Positions 4,468-9,446 of a stretch of 9,446 nt of DNA are shown here, in pieces (position 1 is the first letter of the stretch; each line of letters begins with the position of its first letter). The notes beneath the pieces were generated by a model. The model was given only the letters and a program-made list of their open reading frames with translations. It was not told the DNA's origin and did not search any database. A program made the position numbers and the translations under genes. This stretch comes from CAVSUR01 sp052143655 (GTDB taxonomy: Bacteria > Actinomycetota > Actinomycetes > Streptosporangiales > Streptosporangiaceae), in NCBI GenBank assembly GCA_052143655.1, contig JBKQSL010000267.1, forward strand, positions 1-9,446, in the 5' to 3' direction.

Positions 4468-6650
4468 CCGAACGGGCCGAGTCGCCGGATGCTGCGGCGC
4501 GGCACCGGCACGCCGAGCTGTCGGCCGAGATCAGCGAGAACAACTACCGCTACCACGTGCTCGACTCGCCGCTGGTCTCCGACGCGGAGTACGACGCGCA
4601 GATGCGCGAGTTGCGCGCGCTCGAGGACCGCTATCCAGAGCTGCGCACCCCGGACTCGCCGACCCAGAAGGTCGGCGGCGCGATCTCCACCGACTTCGCC
4701 CCGGTCGAGCACCTGGAGCGGCTGCTCAGCCTGGATAACGTGTTCTCGGCGGAGGAGTTCGACGGGTGGGCGGCGCGGGCGGAGCGGCTCGGCGCCGCCG
4801 AGCCCTACCTGTGCGAGCTCAAGATCGACGGGCTGGCGATCGCGCTGGTCTACCGCAACGGGCGGCTGGCCCGCGCCGCCACCAGGGGCGACGGGGTGAC
4901 CGGCGAGGACGTCACGCCGAACGTCAAGACGATCGACTCGGTGCCGGTCCGGCTGGCCGGGTCGGGGTGGCCGGAGTCCATCGAAGTGCGCGGCGAGGTG
5001 TTCCTGCCCGTGACGGCGTTCGCCGAGCTGAACGAGCGGCTGGAAGCCGCCGGGCGGCCGCCGTTCGCCAACCCGCGCAACTCCGCGGCCGGGTCGCTGC
5101 GGCAGAAGGACCCGCGGATCACCGCGCAGCGGCCGCTGGACCTGATCCTGCACGGGGTCGGCGCCGTCGAGGGGCTGCCGGACCCGCCCGCGGCCCAGTC
5201 CGGCTGGTACGAGCGGCTGCGCGGCTGGGGGCTGCCAGTCAGCGACCGTTTCAAGGTCGTGGACACGCTCGACAAGGTGAAGGAGTACATCGAGTTCTAC
5301 GCCGAGCACCGGCACGACCCGGCGTACGAGATCGACGGCGTCGTCGTCAAGATCGACCAGCTGGAGCTGCAGCGCGCCCTCGGCGCGACCAGCCGGGCGC
5401 CGCGCTGGGCGATCGCCTACAAGTACCCGCCCGAGGAGGTCACCACCCGGCTGACCGACATCCGGGTCAACGTCGGCCGCACCGGCCGGGTCACCCCGTT
5501 CGCGGTGATGGAGCCGGCCAAGGTCAGCGGGTCCACGGTAGTCAACGCGACCTTGCACAACTCCGACGAGATCGCCCGCAAGGGCGTGCTGATCGGCGAC
5601 ATGGTGGTGCTGCGCAAGGCCGGGGACGTGATCCCCGAGGTCGTCGGCCCGGTGACCGGCCTGCGCACCGGGGCGGAGCGGCCATTCGAGTTCCCCAGGT
5701 CCTGCCCGGCCTGCGGCACCCCGCTGGCCCGCGAGGACGGCGAGGTCGACTGGCGCTGCCCGAACACCCGGTCCTGCCCGGCGCAGCTGCGCGAGCGGCT
5801 GTTCCACCTGGCCAGCCGCGGAGCGCTGGACATCGAGGTGCTCGGCTACGAGGCCGTCACGGCGCTGCTGGACTCCGGCCTGGTCACCGACGAGGGCGAC
5901 ATCTTCACGCTGACCGCCGAGCGGCTGGCGGACAGCCCGTTCTTCGTCAGCAAGCAGGGCACGCTGACGGTCAACGCCGGCAAGCTGCTGCACAACCTGG
6001 AGGAGGCCAGGCACCGGCCGCTGTGGCGGATCCTGGTGGCGCTGTCGATCCGGCACGTGGGCCCGACCGCGGCCCGGGCGCTGGCAGCGGCGTTCGGCTC
6101 GGTGCACGCGATCGCCGCGGCGCCGCCGGAGCAGCTGACGCTCGTCGAGGACGTCGGCCCGACCATTGCCGCGTCGGTGCAGGAGTGGTTCAGCGTGGAC
6201 TGGCACCAGGCGATCGTCGAGAAGTGGCGCGCTGCCGGGGTTGCCCTGGCGCAGGAAGGGTTCACCGGCGGGGTCCTGGCCAGCCAGGACGGGGAGGCCA
6301 GCCGGCCGCTGGCGGGCGTAACCGTGGTGCTCACCGGGACCCTGGCCGGGCGTACCCGGGAGGAAGCGGCGGAGGCGATCACCGAGCGGGGCGGCAAGGT
6401 CACCGCGTCGGTGTCGAAGAAGACCGGCTTCGTGGTGGCCGGGGAGAACCCTGGCTCGAAGCTGGACAAGGCGCAGACGCTCGGCGTGCCGGTGCTGGAC
6501 GAGGCGGGGCTCGACGTCCTGCTGGCCGACGGTCCGCAGGCCGCCCGTTCAGCGGCGCTGGCGGCCGGCAGCGAGCCGACGGCCGGCAGCGAGCCGACGG
6601 CAGATGCCGGGCACGCCGACCAGGACGGGCAGGCCGCCGAGGGCGGTTAG
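4464..6650 (+). CDS. ligA: NAD-dependent DNA ligase LigA
   Basis: A 728-aa ligase that seals nicks in DNA using NAD+. In order: domain Ia (about 12-70, YRYHVLDSPLVSDAEYD, NMN binding); adenylation domain with CELKIDG and nucleophile K120, GEVF (177-180), EIDGVVVKID (289-298) and AIAYKYPPEE (316-325); OB fold; a four-cysteine zinc finger at C414, C417, C432, C438; helix-hairpin-helix repeats (about 450-590); and a BRCT domain (about 612-690). All key residues are present. The start is ATG 4464, not an upstream in-frame codon, because AGGAGG (4451-4456) lies 7 nt before it, the N-terminus then fits the family, and it overlaps the metE-like stop by ATGA. The last 38 residues after BRCT are an Ala/Gly/Glu-rich tail containing a duplicated AGSEPT unit. 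Confidence 0.97.
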   Translation: MTERAESPDAAARHRHAELSAEISENNYRYHVLDSPLVSDAEYDAQMRELRALEDRYPELRTPDSPTQKVGGAISTDFAPVEHLERLLSLDNVFSAEEFDGWAARAERLGAAEPYLCELKIDGLAIALVYRNGRLARAATRGDGVTGEDVTPNVKTIDSVPVRLAGSGWPESIEVRGEVFLPVTAFAELNERLEAAGRPPFANPRNSAAGSLRQKDPRITAQRPLDLILHGVGAVEGLPDPPAAQSGWYERLRGWGLPVSDRFKVVDTLDKVKEYIEFYAEHRHDPAYEIDGVVVKIDQLELQRALGATSRAPRWAIAYKYPPEEVTTRLTDIRVNVGRTGRVTPFAVMEPAKVSGSTVVNATLHNSDEIARKGVLIGDMVVLRKAGDVIPEVVGPVTGLRTGAERPFEFPRSCPACGTPLAREDGEVDWRCPNTRSCPAQLRERLFHLASRGALDIEVLGYEAVTALLDSGLVTDEGDIFTLTAERLADSPFFVSKQGTLTVNAGKLLHNLEEARHRPLWRILVALSIRHVGPTAARALAAAFGSVHAIAAAPPEQLTLVEDVGPTIAASVQEWFSVDWHQAIVEKWRAAGVALAQEGFTGGVLASQDGEASRPLAGVTVVLTGTLAGRTREEAAEAITERGGKVTASVSKKTGFVVAGENPGSKLDKAQTLGVPVLDEAGLDVLLADGPQAARSAALAAGSEPTAGSEPTADAGHADQDGQAAEGG
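6563..6598 (+). repeat. 18-bp tandem duplication in the ligA tail
   Basis: Two exact adjacent copies of an 18-mer (6563-6580 and 6581-6598), in frame, each adding the residues AGSEPT to the disordered tail after the BRCT domain. This looks like a recent slippage event in a region under weak constraint. Confidence 0.85.
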
Positions 6651-6680
6651 GCGCCACCGGGGATGAGCGGACAGCCGCGG

Positions 6681-6727
6681 GCGAGCCCGGCTCGCGACAG
6701 CCAGTAGCCGGGGCGAGCTGCGCTCGC
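6681..6727. repeat. Two small hairpins with the same stem
   Basis: GCGAGC/GCTCGC hairpins at 6681-6695 and 6713-6727 have identical 6-bp stems and 3-nt loops. The arms can also pair across the two units, so alternative structures are possible. They begin 30 bases after the ligA stop and probably contribute to 3'-end formation. Confidence 0.5.
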
Positions 6728-6740
6728 GGGCGCCGGTTTC

Positions 6741-6776
6741 GGGCAACTTCTGGGAGTGGCTACCGGAAGTCTGCCC
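6741..6776 (+). terminator. Hairpin downstream of ligA
   Basis: Bases 6741-6753 pair with 6763-6770 and 6772-6776, giving 13 pairs including one G-U, with one bulged C and a 9-nt loop. It lies 90 bases after ligA and before the predicted promoter of the next gene, so it is the likely terminator of the metE-like/ligA operon. Confidence 0.55.
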
Positions 6777-6852
6777 AGGCCAAGCCTTAGAGTAATCGGA
6801 CGACTACAGAATGGCGGCTAGTTGCGGATAGTATGCGTTTGATTTCGGGAAG

Positions 6853-6872
6853 TATAGTTTCACCCTGTGCTT
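6853..6872 (+). promoter_or_regulatory. Promoter -10 with overlapping BldD-box-like site
   Basis: TATAGT (6853-6858) is a good -10 for the GGDEF-EAL gene; no clear -35 is seen. Directly downstream, TCACCCTGTGCTT (6860-6872) matches 7 of the 9 defined positions of the BldD consensus TNACNC(A/T)GNGTNA, with a perfect left half and mismatches only in the right half. A protein bound there would cover the transcription start. BldD is the c-di-GMP-responsive developmental repressor of filamentous actinomycetes. The match is by eye against a remembered consensus. Confidence 0.4.
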
Positions 6873-6892
6873 CCCTGTAGAAACAGAGAGTA

Positions 6893-6925
6893 GTGGTGAA
6901 CGACGGCTCGATGAGGAACCCATGA
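6893..6925 (+). CDS. Candidate 10-codon upstream reading frame of the GGDEF-EAL gene
   Basis: A frame from GTG 6893 (or GTG 6896) ends at TGA 6923-6925, overlapping the ATG at 6922 as ATGA. It would encode about ten residues ending GSMRNP. The Shine-Dalgarno for it is poor (GAGAG only). If translated it would couple to the main gene; it may be chance. Confidence 0.2.
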   Translation: MVNDGSMRNP

Positions 6926-9111
6926 AGGACCCCAGAGACACCAGAGACACCTGCCCGCGGGTCGGCTCGCCTTTGTGGATCTACCTCACCGCGGTGACCG
7001 TCGCCGGGCTCGCGACGCTCGGCCTGGCCATGACCAGGCTGACCGGGCTGGCGGGCGGTCCGGCATTAGCGGCTCATCCGCTGTTCTGGGTGATGAGCGC
7101 CCTGATAGTGGCCGGGCGGGCCTGGCCGATCGTGGCGCCGGGCAGGCCCGGACCGCAGTACCCGGCCGCCTCGCTGACCTTCAGCTTCGCCGTCCTGCTC
7201 TGCTGGGGACTGCCGCTCGCGCTGCTGCTGCCGGCGGCGGCGGTGATCGGCGCCGGCCTGGCCCAGCGCCGCAGGCCGAACCGGATAGCGTTCAACGTCG
7301 GTCAGATCACGCTGTCGATGACCGCGGCCGCGGTGACGATCCTGGCGCTGCGCGGGCACCTGCCGTCTCCCGCTGACCCCTGGCAGCCGTCGGGCTGGCA
7401 GCTCGCGGTCTTCGTGGCCCCGGCGGCCGCGGCCTACTTCGCGGTGAACTACCTGCTGGTCGGCGTCGCCGCGGCGCTGCACGCGCGGGCCCCGGTGCTG
7501 CGCACGCTGCGGGCCGGCCTCGGTTCCATGGCCGTGGTCAGCCTGATCCTGCTCGCGACCGCCCCGCTGGTCACCGCCGTGATGGCGAGCGGGTCGGCGC
7601 TGCTCGCGCTGCTGTTCGCGGTGCCGCTGGCCGGCGTCTACATCAATGCGGCGATCTCCGTGCAGCGCCAGCATCAGGCCCACCACGACGAGCTCACCGG
7701 GCTGTGCAACCGCAAGCTGCTGGTCCGCCAGGCCGGCGAGGCACTCGAGACCGCGGCGGCAGCAAGCGGCCGGGCCGGTTTCCTGCTGCTCGACCTCGAC
7801 CGGTTCAAGGAAGTCAACGACACCCTCGGGCACGCGGCGGGCGACCGGCTGCTGCGGGTAGTCGCCAGCCGGCTGACCCGCAGCGTGCGGCCCGGTGACG
7901 TCGTCGCCCGGCTGGGCGGAGATGAGTTCGCCGTGCTGCTGCCCTCGGTCCCGGAGATTTCCGCGGCCGGGGAGGTGGCGGCCAGGCTGCACGCCGCCCT
8001 CGCCGAGCCGGTCCGGCTGGACGGGATGTCGCTGGAGATCGAGGCCAGCATCGGCATCGCCCTCTACCCGGACGACGCGACCGGGTTCGACGTGCTCATG
8101 CAGCGCGCCGACGTGGCGATGTACCTGGCCAAGGAGCGGCGCAGCGGGATCGAGCGGTACGTGGCCGGCTCGGACCGCAACTCGCCCGCCCGGCTGGCCC
8201 TGCTCGGCGACCTGCGCCGCGGGCTGGACCAGCGGCAGCTCGAGCTGCACTTCCAGCCCAAGGTGAGCCTGACCGACCGGTCCACCATCGGCATGGAGGC
8301 GCTGGTCCGCTGGCATCACCCGGCGCGCGGCCTGATGGCTCCCGAGCAGTTCATCCCGCTGGTGGAGCAGTCCTACCTGATGCGCGACCTCACCGCCGCG
8401 GTCGTGGACATGACGCTGGCCCAGGCCGCCCTGTGGTGGCAGGACGGGATGCCAGTCCAGGTGTCGCTGAACGTGGCGGCCCGCGACCTGATGGACGCGA
8501 CGCTGCCGGAGACCGTCAGCCGGGCGCTGAGCCGCCATCAGCTGCCGCCCGAGGCACTGCTGCTCGAGCTCAACGAGCGCGCGCTGACCGCGGAGCCGGC
8601 CCGGGCGGCGACCAACGCCGAGACCCTCGCGCGGCTGGGCGTCTGCCTCAGCCTGGACGACTTCGGCACCGGCTACTCATCGCTGATCCGGCTCAAGCGC
8701 CTGCCGGTCAGCGAGGTCAAGATCGACTCCTCGTTCGTCGGGCGGATGCTGGCCTCGCCCGATGACGAGGTCATCGTCAGGTCTGTCGTGGAACTCGTGC
8801 GCGCCCTGGGCATCCGGTCAGTCGCCGAGGGCGTGGAGTCCGCCGAGACCGCCACGGCGCTGCGCGCGATGGGGTGCATGGCGGCCCAGGGGTGGCACTT
8901 CAGCAGGCCGCTGAACGCAGTGGCCGCGACGGCGTGGCTGGCCGAGCGGGGCCGCCCCGAGCGCCCGGCAACGACGGCCGCGGCCGGGACCGTCGTGCCC
9001 AGGCCGGCCGGTCCCCGGCCGGTGACCCGGTCGTCCGGGCCCAGGGCCGCTGCGTCCGCACCCGCGGTCCCGGCGCAGGCCGATCCCGCCCAGACGCCGT
9101 CCGCCCGGTAG
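6922..9111 (+). CDS. rmdB: Membrane-anchored GGDEF-EAL cyclic di-GMP enzyme (RmdB-like)
   Basis: A 729-aa protein. Residues about 18-245 contain six or seven hydrophobic helices (near 18-37, 53-72, 84-113, 123-142, 159-184, 199-221, 225-245), a membrane sensor region of unknown input. A GGDEF domain follows (about 254-412) with DLDRFKEVNDTLGH, an intact GGDEF at 332-336 and an RxxD inhibitory site R323-D326 five residues before it. The EAL domain (about 425-675) has EAL 459-461, N517, E549, DDFGTGYSSL (579-588), K600/D602 and AEGVE (635-639), so hydrolysis to pGpG looks possible. Both catalytic centres look intact. The tail (about 680-729) is a disordered Pro/Ala/Arg stretch. Start ATG 6922 has AGGA 4 nt upstream. 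The position next to ligA and the domain layout match S. coelicolor RmdB (SCO5495), a phosphodiesterase affecting development; orthology is inferred. Confidence 0.9.
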   Translation: MKDPRDTRDTCPRVGSPLWIYLTAVTVAGLATLGLAMTRLTGLAGGPALAAHPLFWVMSALIVAGRAWPIVAPGRPGPQYPAASLTFSFAVLLCWGLPLALLLPAAAVIGAGLAQRRRPNRIAFNVGQITLSMTAAAVTILALRGHLPSPADPWQPSGWQLAVFVAPAAAAYFAVNYLLVGVAAALHARAPVLRTLRAGLGSMAVVSLILLATAPLVTAVMASGSALLALLFAVPLAGVYINAAISVQRQHQAHHDELTGLCNRKLLVRQAGEALETAAAASGRAGFLLLDLDRFKEVNDTLGHAAGDRLLRVVASRLTRSVRPGDVVARLGGDEFAVLLPSVPEISAAGEVAARLHAALAEPVRLDGMSLEIEASIGIALYPDDATGFDVLMQRADVAMYLAKERRSGIERYVAGSDRNSPARLALLGDLRRGLDQRQLELHFQPKVSLTDRSTIGMEALVRWHHPARGLMAPEQFIPLVEQSYLMRDLTAAVVDMTLAQAALWWQDGMPVQVSLNVAARDLMDATLPETVSRALSRHQLPPEALLLELNERALTAEPARAATNAETLARLGVCLSLDDFGTGYSSLIRLKRLPVSEVKIDSSFVGRMLASPDDEVIVRSVVELVRALGIRSVAEGVESAETATALRAMGCMAAQGWHFSRPLNAVAATAWLAERGRPERPATTAAAGTVVPRPAGPRPVTRSSGPRAAASAPAVPAQADPAQTPSAR

Positions 9112-9137
9112 GGCCGCCGTGCCCGGCGGCCCTACCG
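9106..9137 (+). terminator. 13-bp hairpin overlapping the stop codon of the GGDEF-EAL gene
   Basis: Bases 9106-9118 pair perfectly with 9125-9137 around a 6-nt loop. The TAG stop (9109-9111) is inside the left arm. It is a compact terminator without a U tract. A ribosome reaching the stop would occupy the left arm, so termination and translation may interfere. Confidence 0.65.
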
Positions 9138-9308
9138 CAGGGCTGGTCTTGCGCAGGCGCTGTCCGCGAAGCGATCCCGCCGCGCTTGCACCCGTCGTTC
9201 CGGTGCGGGGCCCGCCCCGCGCAGATACCGCCCGCATCCCCGGCCCGGCGGCCTCATCCGGCCCCGGGGCGTGCGTTAATGCCGTGCCTGTGCGGGCCGG
9301 CCGGCCTC
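9138..9308. other. GC-rich spacer before gatC, no gene seen
   Basis: I see no supported reading frame here. It contains small GC-rich palindromic stretches, such as the run around 9221-9236 and the CCGG-rich tract at 9250-9268, that are not distinctive for this base composition. Confidence 0.4.
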
Positions 9309-9324
9309 TAGGATTGCCCCCATG
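9309..9324 (+). promoter_or_regulatory. Candidate leaderless promoter of gatC
   Basis: TAGGAT (9309-9314) fits the TANNNT -10 pattern and is followed by 7 nt and then the ATG at 9322. No Shine-Dalgarno sequence is present, so the mRNA probably starts at the ATG. The -35 is not recognisable. Confidence 0.55.
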
Positions 9325-9446
9325 GCCATAACCCGCGAAGAGGTCGCCCACCTGGCGCGCCTGTCCCGGCTCGCCCTGTCCGATGCCGAGCTCGACCAGT
9401 TCGCCGGCCAGCTTGACGTGATCATCTCGGCGGTGGCGCGGGTCCA
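9322..9446 (+). CDS. gatC: Glu/Asp-tRNA amidotransferase subunit GatC (5' partial)
   Basis: The first 41 codons of a gene that runs off the right edge. The product begins MAITREEVAHLARLSRLALS, followed by DAELDQFAGQLDVII and SAVARV, the standard N-terminus of GatC: an ITREEVxHLAxLARL helix and a second amphipathic helix. GatC is the small subunit of GatCAB, which converts Glu-tRNA(Gln) and Asp-tRNA(Asn) to the amide forms and clamps GatA to GatB. gatA and gatB are expected just downstream, outside the window. The ATG at 9322 is chosen because it matches the family's start and lies 7 nt after a TAGGAT -10 box, pointing to a leaderless transcript. The strong hairpin at 9106-9137 separates it from the preceding gene. 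Confidence 0.9.
   Translation, partial: MAITREEVAHLARLSRLALSDAELDQFAGQLDVIISAVARV

Noticed and set aside
3690..6206. 838-codon minus-strand frame opposite the metE-like and ligA genes
   Set aside because: It lies antisense to two genes with clear family motifs, and its low-complexity composition is a product of the opposite strand's codon bias.
4766..6790. 674-codon plus-strand frame overlapping ligA
   Set aside because: Shadow frame of ligA with Gly/Arg/Ala-rich content and no family match.
7066..8538. 490-codon minus-strand frame opposite the GGDEF-EAL gene
   Set aside because: Antisense shadow of a gene with intact catalytic motifs. The product is His/Gln/Arg-rich low complexity.

Overview
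The window is high-GC DNA with G/C-saturated third codon positions in its core genes. It carries the gene order mnmA – metE-like – ligA – GGDEF/EAL protein – gatC, which points to an actinomycete (Streptomyces-like or a related filamentous order). Genus cannot be fixed from the sequence alone.

Layout. (1) 1-278: the 3' end of mnmA (tRNA 2-thiouridylase), followed by two hairpins. (2) 279-3417: an accessory islet with lower GC and less biased codon use. It holds a 20-codon candidate gene with a strong ribosome binding site (minus strand, 480-542), a GNAT acetyltransferase with an unusual ~100-residue C-terminal extension (minus, 789-1694), a GntR/HutC-type regulator with a UTRA domain (minus, 1797-2609), and a divergently transcribed 88-aa single-pass membrane protein (plus, 2900-3166) closed by a 14-bp hairpin. 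The GntR/membrane-protein intergenic region is rich in palindromes. (3) 3418-6650: a compact MetE-like methionine synthase core, apparently read from a leaderless mRNA, coupled by an ATGA overlap to ligA (NAD-dependent DNA ligase). (4) 6651-6921: hairpins, then a promoter with a BldD-box-like site and a short upstream reading frame. (5) 6922-9111: a membrane-anchored GGDEF-EAL protein resembling RmdB, with both domains apparently intact. (6) 9322 to the end: the start of gatC, again apparently leaderless.

How the parts relate. The plus-strand backbone is housekeeping: tRNA thiolation, methionine metabolism, DNA ligation and tRNA-dependent amidation, with a c-di-GMP signalling enzyme embedded in it. 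The GntR, GNAT and small membrane protein look like an acquired regulatory cassette: a ligand-sensing repressor that probably controls itself, the downstream acetyltransferase and perhaps the divergent membrane protein. This resembles the accessory modules of actinomycete integrative elements, but no integrase, replication gene, tRNA or clear attachment site is visible. I found no CRISPR array, rRNA or tRNA gene. The most interesting items are the islet, the tiny gene with its structured leader, the palindromic GntR control region and the possible BldD control of the c-di-GMP gene.
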